NCBI GenBank assembly: GCA_035545535.1
Contig: DASZYF010000120.1
Span: 1-20,885, forward strand
Length of the DNA: 20,885 nucleotides
Source of the DNA: DASZYF01 sp035545535
GTDB taxonomy: Bacteria > Actinomycetota > Actinomycetes > Mycobacteriales > CAJCIY01
Reading direction: 5' to 3'
Part shown: positions 1 to 7,107 of the stretch, in pieces
Position numbering within the stretch: position 1 is the stretch's first letter
How the letters are laid out: the number at the start of each line of letters is the position of its first letter
The notes under the pieces: model-generated
Told to the model about the DNA's origin: nothing
What the model saw: the letters and a program-made list of their open reading frames with translations, nothing else
The model's database searches: none
Made by a program: the position numbers and the translations under genes

Positions 1-2412
1 CGCCGCCGACGCGGCGTGGCCGCGCGCGTTCACCGCGGCCGCGGCGCGGTCCTCGGCGCTCGCTGCGCGCACGGCGATGTCGGCCTCGATCTCGGCGCCC
101 ACGCGGTGCACGAGCAGCAGGTCGCCCTGCCAGTGCCAGCGCGAGGACTGCCGCAGCGCGTCGGCGAGCTCCTGACGCGCCCGCTCGGTGTCGCCCTGCT
201 CGGCGGCGAGCACCGCGGACCAGGCGCGCAGCTCGGCGCCCACGTAGGTGTCGTCCATGCCGCGGATGCGCAGCGCCTGCAGCGCCGCGGCGGCGGCGGG
301 GTCACCCCGGCGCAGCAGCACCGACGCGACGCTCGCGTCGACCCAGGTGGTGGCGCTGATGTCGCTGCCGCGCACGATCGACGCGCGTGCGAGCGCCTCG
401 TCCCACTGGCCGGCGAGCACGAGCACGCTGACCAGCTGGCCGAGCAGCTCCGTGCCGTAGGACGACAGCAGCAGGCCCGAGCGCTGCGCGAGCGCGATGC
501 CCTCGTCGTAGGTGGCGATCGCCTTGGGGATGTCGTTGACGTCGTAGAGCGCCCACCCGTAGTTGCGGATGGCCCGCAACCGCACCTCGACGCCACCGGC
601 CGCCTCGGCCGCGGCGACGGCCGCCGCGTGCTGCTCGACGTCCTGGTGCATGCCGCGGCGGGACGCGAGCACCGCGCGCGTGGCGATGAGGTCCGCGGCG
701 ACGTCGGCCGCGCCCGCAGCGGCGGCGACCTCTTCGCCGAGCGTGCACATCTGCTCGCACTCGTCGTCGTCGCGGGTGTTGGCGAGCACGCGGGCGAGCA
801 CGGCGATCGCCTTCGCGCGCACGCGGGTAGGCGGCTCCACGGGCGCGAGCTCCACGGCACGACGGGCGGAGGCCATCGACTCGGGGCCGCACTGGTCGCC
901 CTCGAGCATGAGGTGGGCCAGCCGCTCGTGCGCCTCCGCGCACCTCAGTGCCTCGATGCCGGGCAGCTGCGTCGCCTCGCGGGCCAGGCTGATCGCGCGC
1001 ATCGGATCGCCGCTCGCCGCGGCCGCGGCCGCGGCGCGCAGCAGCAGTGCCCAGCGGTCGGCCCCGACCTCGGGGACGCGGTCGAGGATCGCCAGCGCCT
1101 GGTCGATGTGACGCAGCGCCTCGGCCGGCGCCGCCACCTTCTCGGCCTCCCCCGCGGCCTGCACGAGCGCCTTCAGCGCCTGCGGCAGGTCGTGGCTCGC
1201 GAGCATGTGGTGGGCGAGCTCGGCCGCGCGGCCGAGCCGCGGCTCGCCCGGCCCGGCATCGTCCTCGGCCAGCAGCCGCGCGAACGTGGCGTGCGTGCGC
1301 ACGCGCTCGCCGGGCAGCAGGTCGCCGTAGACCGCCTCCTGCAGGAGCGCGTGGCGGAACGCGTAGGTGTCGCCGTCGGTCACGAGCAGCTGACGCTGCA
1401 CCGGCTCGCGCAGGAGCGACTCGACGTCGACAGGGTCGGAGCCGAGCGCGGCGGCGAGCAGCCGGTGGTGCACGCGGCGGCCGGCGACGGAGGCGACGCG
1501 CAGCGCCTGTTGGCTCTCGTCGGACAGCTGCTCGACGCGCGCGAGCAGCACGTCGGCCAGCGTGGTCGGGAGCGGGCCTCCGGGATCGTCGATGCAGCCG
1601 CCCGACGCGACGATCTCCTCGGTGAAGAACGGGTTGCCCTCGCTGCGCTCCCAGACGCGCTGCACGGTGGCGGGGTCGACCCGGCGGCCGGAGAGCGCGG
1701 AGATCAGCTCGCCGCTCTCGGCCAGGCCGAAGGGGCGCACGTCGAGGCGCTCGACGTCGGGGCGGCGGGCGAGCTCGGTGAGCAGCGGGCGCAGCGGGTG
1801 CCGGCGGTGCAGGTCGTCCGAGCGGTAGGACGCGACGAGCAGCACGCGGCCGCTGCGCAGGGCGCGGCCGAGGAACGCGACGAGGTCACGGGTGGAGCGG
1901 TCGGCCCAGTGCAGGTCCTCGAGGATGAGCGCGACGGGGCCGGTGGTCTTCTGCTCGCCGAGCGCGACCAGCAGGCCGAGGACGGCATCGAACAGCTGCA
2001 CCTGCGCGAGGCGCTCGGTCTCGTCGGCATCGCCGGGCGCGGCGAGCGGCACCGCTGGCTGCTCGTCGACGAGGTGCGGGACGAGCCGGCCCAGGGCCGG
2101 GCGGCTCGCCGCGGCCGCGCGCAGCAGCTGATCGCCGCCGGGCAGCTGCTCCACCGCGCGCAGGGCCTCGATGAGGGCGACGTAGGGAAGCCCGTAGTCG
2201 CCGACCTCGACGCAGCCACCGACCAGGACCGTGGCGCCACGGGCGCGGGCCACGGTGGCGAACTCCTCGAGGATGCGCGTCTTGCCGACGCCGGCGTCGC
2301 CGCCGACGAGGACGAGCGCGGGCTCGCCGCGGCCGGCGCCGTCGAGCAGAGCCGACAGCCGGGCCAGCTCTGCGGCACGCCCGACCAGGCGGTGCGTCCC
2401 CCTGCGGCTCAC
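1..2412 (-). CDS. LuxR/MalT-type AAA ATPase transcriptional regulator, C-terminus cut by window edge
   Basis: About 804 residues are visible and the gene runs off the left edge. The N-terminus has an AAA-type NTPase: Walker A GDAGVGKT at about residues 38-45 and a Walker B-like stretch ending LEDLHWAD at about 164-171. This is the usual arrangement of large actinobacterial LuxR-family (LAL/MalT-like) regulators. From about residue 350 the chain is Ala/Leu/Arg-rich and helical, like the TPR-type sensor region of that family. The family normally ends in a LuxR helix-turn-helix; that part would lie outside the window, so DNA binding is inferred. I chose the GTG at 2412 because it gives MSRRGTHRLVGRAAELARL, the normal family beginning; an AGGAG lies about 12 bases upstream and a GAGG is very close. 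The ligand and target genes cannot be told from sequence. Confidence 0.85.
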   Translation of the reverse strand, partial: MSRRGTHRLVGRAAELARLSALLDGAGRGEPALVLVGGDAGVGKTRILEEFATVARARGATVLVGGCVEVGDYGLPYVALIEALRAVEQLPGGDQLLRAAAASRPALGRLVPHLVDEQPAVPLAAPGDADETERLAQVQLFDAVLGLLVALGEQKTTGPVALILEDLHWADRSTRDLVAFLGRALRSGRVLLVASYRSDDLHRRHPLRPLLTELARRPDVERLDVRPFGLAESGELISALSGRRVDPATVQRVWERSEGNPFFTEEIVASGGCIDDPGGPLPTTLADVLLARVEQLSDESQQALRVASVAGRRVHHRLLAAALGSDPVDVESLLREPVQRQLLVTDGDTYAFRHALLQEAVYGDLLPGERVRTHATFARLLAEDDAGPGEPRLGRAAELAHHMLASHDLPQALKALVQAAGEAEKVAAPAEALRHIDQALAILDRVPEVGADRWALLLRAAAAAAASGDPMRAISLAREATQLPGIEALRCAEAHERLAHLMLEGDQCGPESMASARRAVELAPVEPPTRVRAKAIAVLARVLANTRDDDECEQMCTLGEEVAAAAGAADVAADLIATRAVLASRRGMHQDVEQHAAAVAAAEAAGGVEVRLRAIRNYGWALYDVNDIPKAIATYDEGIALAQRSGLLLSSYGTELLGQLVSVLVLAGQWDEALARASIVRGSDISATTWVDASVASVLLRRGDPAAAAALQALRIRGMDDTYVGAELRAWSAVLAAEQGDTERARQELADALRQSSRWHWQGDLLLVHRVGAEIEADIAVRAASAEDRAAAAVNARGHAASAA

Positions 2413-2421
2413 ATCCTCATC

Positions 2422-2448
2422 CTGCTCCTGAGGACGGACAGGGAGCAG
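2422..2448 (-). promoter_or_regulatory. Hairpin covering the ribosome-binding site of the AAA regulator gene
   Basis: CTGCTCC at 2422-2428 pairs perfectly with GGAGCAG at 2442-2448, around a 13-base loop. In the minus-strand mRNA the 3' arm contains the AGGAG ribosome-binding candidate of the regulator gene starting at 2412. Folding would hide that site, so translational control is possible. It could also be a weak terminator for the small ORF upstream. This is inference from sequence pairing only. Confidence 0.35.
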
Positions 2449-2479
2449 CAGGGTTTGTCCCACGGAGCGGGCCGGAGGT

Positions 2480-2656
2480 TCAGGCGGCCGTAGCGACCGG
2501 CGCGCACCGCGCGGCCGCCGTCGAGGCACGAGCCGCGGGCGTGGGCTCGTCGGTCTCGATGCGGCGCCGCCGGGCGAGCGAGCGCAGGAACATCTGACGC
2601 GCAGCCACCTCGGCCGACAGGCTCAGCCAGGTGGAGGCGGGGTTGAGGGTGCTCAT
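2480..2656 (-). CDS. Small hypothetical protein, 58 residues, uncertain
   Basis: An ATG at 2656 opens a 58-residue frame in the same direction as the AAA regulator, ending 67 bases before it. The first half (MSTLNPASTWLSLSAEVAAR) looks like an amphipathic helix, followed by a very basic RRRR stretch and an Ala-rich tail. I recognise no family. There is no clear ribosome-binding site in front of the ATG. A longer in-frame start at 2704 is less attractive because it adds unconvincing sequence. It could be a real small gene leading the regulator operon, or chance. Confidence 0.35.
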   Translation of the reverse strand: MSTLNPASTWLSLSAEVAARQMFLRSLARRRRIETDEPTPAARASTAAARCAPVATAA

Positions 2657-2726
2657 GACGTACACGTTCGGCCTGAGGTGCGCCCCCGCACATCGGGCGG
2701 CCACCGCATCTCTGCTCCCGGCACCC

Positions 2727-2771
2727 CCTTAGGCGGCCCGCCGGAGGGGCCTCGTATGCCTAAGGCCCCTC
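2727..2771. promoter_or_regulatory. Two overlapping inverted repeats in a divergent intergenic region
   Basis: CCTTAGGC (2727-2734) is matched by GCCTAAGG (2758-2765). GAGGGGCCT (2744-2752) is matched by AGGCCCCTC (2763-2771). The right arms share AGG at 2763-2765, so both stems cannot form fully at once in one strand. The element lies between the minus-strand small ORF at 2656 and the plus-strand gene at 2808. It may be a double operator, a switchable RNA structure or a bidirectional terminator; there is no T-run. Confidence 0.5.
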
Positions 2772-2807
2772 GCCGGCGGCCGGCCGCGGGCGTGCGACGA
2801 TGAACCG

Positions 2808-3074
2808 GTGGTGCTCCTCATCCTCATGGGCGCAGCCCTGGTCGTCGTGCTGCTGCGGGCCTGGTGGATGGACCGCACCGCGGCCAAGGCCGGCAAGCGC
2901 TGGGTCCCGGTGAAGCAGAAGGGCCTCAAGCGCACTCGCTTCGAGCTGGTCGACCGGGACAGCTACGACGAGCACGTCCGCGAGCGGGCGCTGGAGAAGG
3001 CCCTCGCCGAGAAGGACGACCGCCGCACCCGGGAGCAGGGCTACCTCATGCCCCGCCTGCGCCGCCGGGGCTGA
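2808..3074 (+). CDS. Small single-pass membrane protein of unknown function
   Basis: This 88-residue protein begins with a hydrophobic helix (about residues 2-20, rich in Leu, Val and Ala) followed by a basic and charged cytoplasmic part ending in RLRRRG. This suggests one membrane anchor with the C-terminus inside. The middle has a KAGKRWVPVKQKGLKRTRFE segment that looks conserved in style but that I cannot tie to a named family. It starts with GTG; a second in-frame GTG follows immediately. Its stop lies only 3 bases before the nadE start, so the two are almost certainly co-transcribed and perhaps translationally coupled. A role linked to NAD synthesis is not shown by the sequence. Confidence 0.7.
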   Translation: MVLLILMGAALVVVLLRAWWMDRTAAKAGKRWVPVKQKGLKRTRFELVDRDSYDEHVRERALEKALAEKDDRRTREQGYLMPRLRRRG

Positions 3075-3077
3075 GCC

Positions 3078-4847
3078 GTGCCACAGCTCCGGGTCGCGCT
3101 CGCGCAGATCGACACGACCGTGGGCGACCTCGAGGGGAACGCCGCGCGGGCGCTGCGCGCCGTCGGCGAGGCGGCCGCGGCCGGCGCCCACCTGGTGCTG
3201 CTGCCCGAGATGACGCTGACCGGCTACCCGGCCGAGGACCTGGTCCTGCGCCGGTCCTTCGTCGAGGCGGCCGAGAAGGCGGCGCACGACTTCGCCGGCC
3301 GCCTCGCCATCGCCGGGTACGGCGAGATCGCTGTGGCGGTCGGCACCTGCTCGGCGGCGCACGACGCTCCCCCGGCGGTCGGCCGCCCGGCGGGCTCACC
3401 GCGCAACACGCTCGCGCTCTGCTGGCGCGGCGAGGTCGCGACGAGCTACCACAAGCACCACCTGCCGAACTACGGCGTCTTCGACGAGGCGCGCTACTTC
3501 GTGCCCGGCACGGACCTCGCCGTGGTGCGTCTGCACGGCATCGACGTCGCGCTGACCGTGTGCGAGGACCTGTGGCAGGAGGGCGGCCCGATCGCCGTCG
3601 CGGGCGCCGCCGATGCGGGGCTCGTGGTGGTGATCAACGCGTCGCCGTTCGAGCAGGCCAAGTCGGGTGCACGGCTGGAGCTCGCGGCGACGCGGGCCCA
3701 CGAGGCCGGTGCCGCGCTCGCGTACGTGAACCAGGTGGGCGGTCAGGACGAGCTGGTCTTCGACGGCGGGTCGTTCGTCGTCGATGCCGCCGGTGAGCTC
3801 CTGACGAACGGGCCGCGCTTCGTCGAGCACCTGCTCGTCGCCGACCTCGAGCTGCCCGCGGCCCGTTCGGACTTCGCCGGTCAGGTCGACGCCAAAGACG
3901 GCACGACCATGACCATCACCCGCACGATCCTGTCGAGCGATCCGCTGCCCGCCTTCCCCGCGCAGCCCTTCGTCACGACCCCCGATCTGCCTGTGCTGCA
4001 GGAGGTCTGGGAAGCCCTTGTCGTCGGCACCCGCGACTACATCACCAAGAACGGTTTCGCCTCCGTCGCCCTCGGCCTGTCCGGCGGCATCGACTCCGCC
4101 GTCACGGCGACGATCGCGGTCGACGCCATCGGCGCGGACCGCGTGCACACCGTCGCCCTGCCGTCGGCGTACTCCTCGCCGCACTCGCTGGACGACGCCG
4201 CCGACCTAGCGAAGCGGCAGGGCACGCAGCACCGCGTCATCCCGATCGCACCGATGGTCGACGCGTACCAGGCGACGCTCGGCGGGCTCACCGGTCTGGC
4301 CGAGGAGAACCTGCAGGCGCGCGTGCGCGGCACCACGCTGATGGCGCTGTCCAACGCCGAAGGCCACCTGATCCTCACGACGGGCAACAAGAGCGAGCTG
4401 GCCACCGGCTTCTCCACGTTGTACGGCGACAGCGCCGGCGGGTTCGCACCGCTCAAGGACGTGCCGAAGACGCTGGTCTGGGAGCTCGCGCGCTGGCGCA
4501 ACGAGGTCGCCGCCGGGCGCGGGGAGACGCCGCCGATCCCGAAGGAGTCGATCACCAAGCCCCCGTCGGCCGAGCTCGCCCCCGGCCAGCTCGACAGCGA
4601 CCGGCTCCCCGACTACACCGAGCTCGACGCCGTGCTCGACGACTACGTCGAAGGCGACAAGGGCCGCACCGAGCTCCTGCTCGAGCACCCCCCCGCCATC
4701 GTCGACCGGGTCATCCGGCTCGTCGACCTCGCCGAGTACAAGCGCCGCCAGTACCCGCCGGGCCCGAAGATCACGCCCAAGGCGTTCGGCCGGGACCGTC
4801 GCCTCCCCATCACGAACCGCTGGCGGGACCTTCCGCGCGAGGGCTGA
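3078..4847 (+). CDS. nadE: Glutamine-dependent NAD+ synthetase
   Basis: This cytosolic enzyme makes NAD+ from deamido-NAD+, ATP and glutamine, the last step of NAD synthesis. The 589-residue protein has two domains. The N-terminal nitrilase-type glutaminase (about 1-270) shows the Glu-Lys-Cys triad: E44 in LLPEMTLTGYP, K126 in YHKHHLPNYG and C162 in TVCEDLW. The C-terminal synthetase (about 300-589) has the ATP pyrophosphatase P-loop SGGIDS at 335-340, and further on the TTGNKSELATGFSTLYGD stretch typical of NadE. It is shorter than the roughly 680-residue mycobacterial enzyme and fits the compact bacterial class. The GTG start lies 3 bases after the preceding gene. It is followed by panB in the same direction, with a palindrome in the gap. 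Confidence 0.97.
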   Translation: MPQLRVALAQIDTTVGDLEGNAARALRAVGEAAAAGAHLVLLPEMTLTGYPAEDLVLRRSFVEAAEKAAHDFAGRLAIAGYGEIAVAVGTCSAAHDAPPAVGRPAGSPRNTLALCWRGEVATSYHKHHLPNYGVFDEARYFVPGTDLAVVRLHGIDVALTVCEDLWQEGGPIAVAGAADAGLVVVINASPFEQAKSGARLELAATRAHEAGAALAYVNQVGGQDELVFDGGSFVVDAAGELLTNGPRFVEHLLVADLELPAARSDFAGQVDAKDGTTMTITRTILSSDPLPAFPAQPFVTTPDLPVLQEVWEALVVGTRDYITKNGFASVALGLSGGIDSAVTATIAVDAIGADRVHTVALPSAYSSPHSLDDAADLAKRQGTQHRVIPIAPMVDAYQATLGGLTGLAEENLQARVRGTTLMALSNAEGHLILTTGNKSELATGFSTLYGDSAGGFAPLKDVPKTLVWELARWRNEVAAGRGETPPIPKESITKPPSAELAPGQLDSDRLPDYTELDAVLDDYVEGDKGRTELLLEHPPAIVDRVIRLVDLAEYKRRQYPPGPKITPKAFGRDRRLPITNRWRDLPREG

Positions 4848-4861
4848 GCGCAGGGGTGGTT

Positions 4862-4879
4862 CCGGTCACAGGTGACCGG
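4862..4879. promoter_or_regulatory. Near-perfect palindrome in the panB leader, possible operator
   Basis: CCGGTCAC (4862-4869) is followed after two bases by its reverse complement GTGACCGG (4872-4879). The tight 2-base centre makes this a better protein-binding dyad than an RNA hairpin. It lies 15 bases after the nadE stop and 32 bases before the panB start, where a repressor of panB would be expected to act. No T-run follows, so a classical terminator is less likely. Confidence 0.5.
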
Positions 4880-4886
4880 CCAAGCC

Positions 4887-4902
4887 GTTGCGGCGGTGCA
4901 AC
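4887..4902 (+). promoter_or_regulatory. Small hairpin just upstream of panB
   Basis: GTTGC (4887-4891) can pair with GCAAC (4898-4902) around a 6-base loop, ending 9 bases before the panB ATG. No clear Shine-Dalgarno sequence is present in this leader, so the stem may affect initiation, or panB may be translated from a leaderless transcript. It is a short stem and could be chance. Confidence 0.25.
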
Positions 4903-4911
4903 GCTTGAACC

Positions 4912-5769
4912 ATGACAGCCCCGGACGCGGGGACCTCCTCGGAGGCCTCGACCCTCTACGGCGGCATCGGCTACGACCGCGTGACCGTCGCCAACCTCTG
5001 GAAGGCCAAGGAGCAGGGCGAGCGGTGGGCGATGCTCACCTCCTACGACCAGCTCACGGCGCAGGTGTTCGACGAGGCCGGGATCCCCGTGCTGCTCGTC
5101 GGTGACAGCGCCGGCAACAACGTGCTCGGTCATCAGACGACCGTGCCGGTGACGCTCGACGAGATGGTGCCGCTGGCGCGCGCGGTGGTCAGCGCGACCA
5201 AGCGGGCGATGGTGATCGGCGACCTGCCGTTCGGCACCTACCAGGCGTCGCCGCAGCAGGCACTCGCCTCGGCCTGCCGCTACATGCAGGAGGCCGGCAC
5301 GCAGGCCGTGAAGCTCGAGGGCGGGCGCCGCATGGCCCCGCAGGTGGAGCTGCTGGTGTCGTCCGGCATCCCGGTGTGCTGCCACATCGGGCTCACGCCG
5401 CAGTCGGTGAACGTCTTCGGCGGGTACGGGGTGCGCGGTCGCGGTGATGCCGGCGACGCCCTGATCACCGACGCGCTCGCGCTGCAGGAGGCGGGCGCGT
5501 TCGCGATCGTGCTCGAGGTCGTGCCCGGCGACCTCGCCGAGCGCATCACCAAGGAGCTCACGATCCCGACCATCGGCATCGGCGCGGGCGTGCACTGCGA
5601 CGCTCAGGTGCTCGTGTGGACCGACATGGCCGGCCTCACCCCGGGACCGGGGCCGAAGTTCCTCAAGCGCTACGCGGACCTGCGCGGCATCCTGACCGAC
5701 GCGGCGAAGGCCTACGCCGACGACGTGCGCGGCGGCACCTACCCCGGCCCGGAGCACTCCTACCGCTAG
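4912..5769 (+). CDS. panB: 3-methyl-2-oxobutanoate hydroxymethyltransferase (ketopantoate synthesis)
   Basis: PanB transfers a hydroxymethyl group from methylene-tetrahydrofolate to 2-oxoisovalerate, the first committed step of pantothenate and coenzyme A synthesis, in the cytosol. The 285-residue protein has the whole TIM-barrel signature set: VGDSAGN with metal-binding D65, GDLPFGTY with metal-binding D104, VKLEGG with K134 and E136, CHIGLTPQSV at about 157-166, catalytic-position E202 in VLEVVP, and IGIGAG. An N-terminal extension of about 20 residues precedes the core. The ATG at 4912 has no obvious ribosome-binding site. It lies downstream of nadE with a 64-base gap holding a palindrome, so it may be separately regulated. 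A strong hairpin begins 9 bases after its stop. Confidence 0.97.
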   Translation: MTAPDAGTSSEASTLYGGIGYDRVTVANLWKAKEQGERWAMLTSYDQLTAQVFDEAGIPVLLVGDSAGNNVLGHQTTVPVTLDEMVPLARAVVSATKRAMVIGDLPFGTYQASPQQALASACRYMQEAGTQAVKLEGGRRMAPQVELLVSSGIPVCCHIGLTPQSVNVFGGYGVRGRGDAGDALITDALALQEAGAFAIVLEVVPGDLAERITKELTIPTIGIGAGVHCDAQVLVWTDMAGLTPGPGPKFLKRYADLRGILTDAAKAYADDVRGGTYPGPEHSYR

Positions 5770-5777
5770 CAACCTTC

Positions 5778-5830
5778 CGTGATCCGTGCGAGATCGGCCC
5801 GGCGATCGGGCTCATCTCGCACGGATCACG
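5778..5830. terminator. Strong bidirectional hairpin between panB and the acidic-protein gene
   Basis: A 17-bp perfect inverted repeat (CGTGATCCGTGCGAGAT at 5778-5794 against ATCTCGCACGGATCACG at 5814-5830) encloses a further 5-bp stem (5797-5801 with 5807-5811). It lies between two converging genes, 9 bases after the panB stop, and its right arm includes the stop codon of the minus-strand gene ending at 5826. There is no T-run on either side, as is common for actinobacterial terminators. Confidence 0.85.
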
Positions 5831-6326
5831 CGGTGTGGTCGTCGGGGCGGTGGCTGCGGAGGCGGTTGACGGCGTCGGGGTCGGGCGTCGCGGGCGGCGG
5901 CACGAAGCTCGGGGCCGGTTCCGGCTCCGGCTGGTCGGCGGGCTCATCGTCGGAGTCCGCCTCTGCTTCGACGTCGTCCTCGGGCTCGCCCTCTTCGGGC
6001 TCGGCCTCGTCATCGGCGCGCTCTTCGATCGCGTCGTCCGACGGCACGGCGATCACGGAGGTCGCGCCGGTGTCGTCGTCGGGCTCGCCGGCGTCGATGT
6101 AGGGCAGCGGAGCGGGCGCGGGCACGTCGGCCCGCGCCACCGGTGCGTACGCCGGGCGGTTGTTCGCCGGCGGGTTCACGAGCACGACCTCGGTGGTGTC
6201 GGCAACCTTGCGCAGCCGCACCGGGGCGGGATCGCCGGGCGCGACACGGGCGCGCTTCACGTACCCGTAGCGCGCGTCGAGATCGCGCAGCCACTCGAAG
6301 GCGCGCCGCCACCAGCCCACGTTCAC
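5826..6326 (-). CDS. Acidic protein of unknown function, last gene of the F420 reductase operon
   Basis: This 166-residue soluble protein has two halves. Residues 1 to about 60 are basic and aromatic (WWRRAFEWLRDLDARYGYVK, then VRLRKVADTTEVVLVNPP), possibly a small folded domain. The rest is a disordered Pro/Ala-rich and strongly acidic tail with runs of Asp and Glu (about 105-145), ending in a short basic stretch. I recognise no family. The GTG start at 6326 overlaps the TGA of the preceding gene by GTGA, so the two are translationally coupled. Its stop falls inside the terminator hairpin. The function is unknown; context suggests only co-expression with the BtuF-like receptor. Confidence 0.75.
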   Translation of the reverse strand: MNVGWWRRAFEWLRDLDARYGYVKRARVAPGDPAPVRLRKVADTTEVVLVNPPANNRPAYAPVARADVPAPAPLPYIDAGEPDDDTGATSVIAVPSDDAIEERADDEAEPEEGEPEDDVEAEADSDDEPADQPEPEPAPSFVPPPATPDPDAVNRLRSHRPDDHTA

Positions 6327-7099
6327 GACCCTAGGACGGACAGCTGCTCCAGCAGGACGCGGCGCGCGTCGACCAGCGACGGTCCGTCCCAGAACAGATG
6401 GCGCCCGCTGACCACTGCTGACGGCACACCGGTGAAGGCCTCCGGTCCGTCGGTGGCCGAGAACGCGTACGGCTCGTCCGGCAGCACGACGGCGTCGTGG
6501 TGGGGCAGGTCGTCGAGGGCCAGCCTGGGCCACTCCTCGGCGTGGCCGTCGAGCGCGTTCGCGCACCCGAGGCGAGCCAGCACATCGCCGCCGAACGTCC
6601 GGCCACCGACGAACATCCACGGCTTGCGCCAGATGGGCACGACGACGGTGCGGGTGAGCGGGAGCGCCGGCTCGGACCACACGCGGACGACGTCGTCGAG
6701 CCAGGCGGGGCGCGGGAGGCGCAGCGCCACGGTGAGCATGCGGTGCAGCGACACCGCCGCTTCGTCCACCGTGCGCGGCTTGGTCACCCACACCGCCAGG
6801 CCGGCCTCGCGCAGCGCGTCGAGGTCGGCGTCGCGGTTCTCCGTGCGCGACGCGACCACGACGTCGGGCGCGAGGTCGGCGATGGCGCCGAGGCTCGGGT
6901 TCTTGGTGCCGCCGATGCGGGTGACCGCGAGGTCCACCGGCTCGACGCACCAGTCGGTCGCGCCCACGAGCAGGCCCGGCGCGGAGAGCGCGATGCTCTC
7001 GGTGAGGGACGGGACCAACGAGACCACCCGCTCGACGCGCGGCGGCAGCGGCACCGCCCGCCCGAGGTCGTCCCGCGCGATGTCCGCGATGTCGGCCAC
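6323..7099 (-). CDS. Cytosolic BtuF-like helical-backbone metal/cobalamin-binding protein
   Basis: The 258-residue protein matches the periplasmic-binding-protein fold of BtuF and iron-siderophore receptors. It has RVVSLVPSLTES at about 24-34, VGATDWC at 45-51, GGTKNPSL at 63-70, PDVVVASRTENR at 79-89, and a C-terminal lobe with GGRTFGGDVLARLGCANAL at about 165-183 and SGRHLFWDGPSL near 231-242. No signal peptide or lipobox is present, so it should stay in the cytosol rather than feed an ABC importer, and no permease or ATPase gene is nearby. Such stand-alone proteins are known as helical backbone metal receptors; their ligand is uncertain. The GTG at 7099 follows the F420 reductase stop by 8 bases, with GAGG overlapping that stop as a ribosome-binding site. 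It overlaps the next gene by 4 bases. Confidence 0.85.
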   Translation of the reverse strand: MADIADIARDDLGRAVPLPPRVERVVSLVPSLTESIALSAPGLLVGATDWCVEPVDLAVTRIGGTKNPSLGAIADLAPDVVVASRTENRDADLDALREAGLAVWVTKPRTVDEAAVSLHRMLTVALRLPRPAWLDDVVRVWSEPALPLTRTVVVPIWRKPWMFVGGRTFGGDVLARLGCANALDGHAEEWPRLALDDLPHHDAVVLPDEPYAFSATDGPEAFTGVPSAVVSGRHLFWDGPSLVDARRVLLEQLSVLGS

Positions 7100-7107
7100 C
7101 GCGGGCC

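Noticed and set aside
16..2493. Plus-strand open frame of 825 codons
   Set aside because: It is exactly antisense, in codon register, to the AAA regulator gene on the minus strand, which shows Walker motifs. The plus frame has low-complexity Gly/Arg/Ala/His-rich sequence and no family features.
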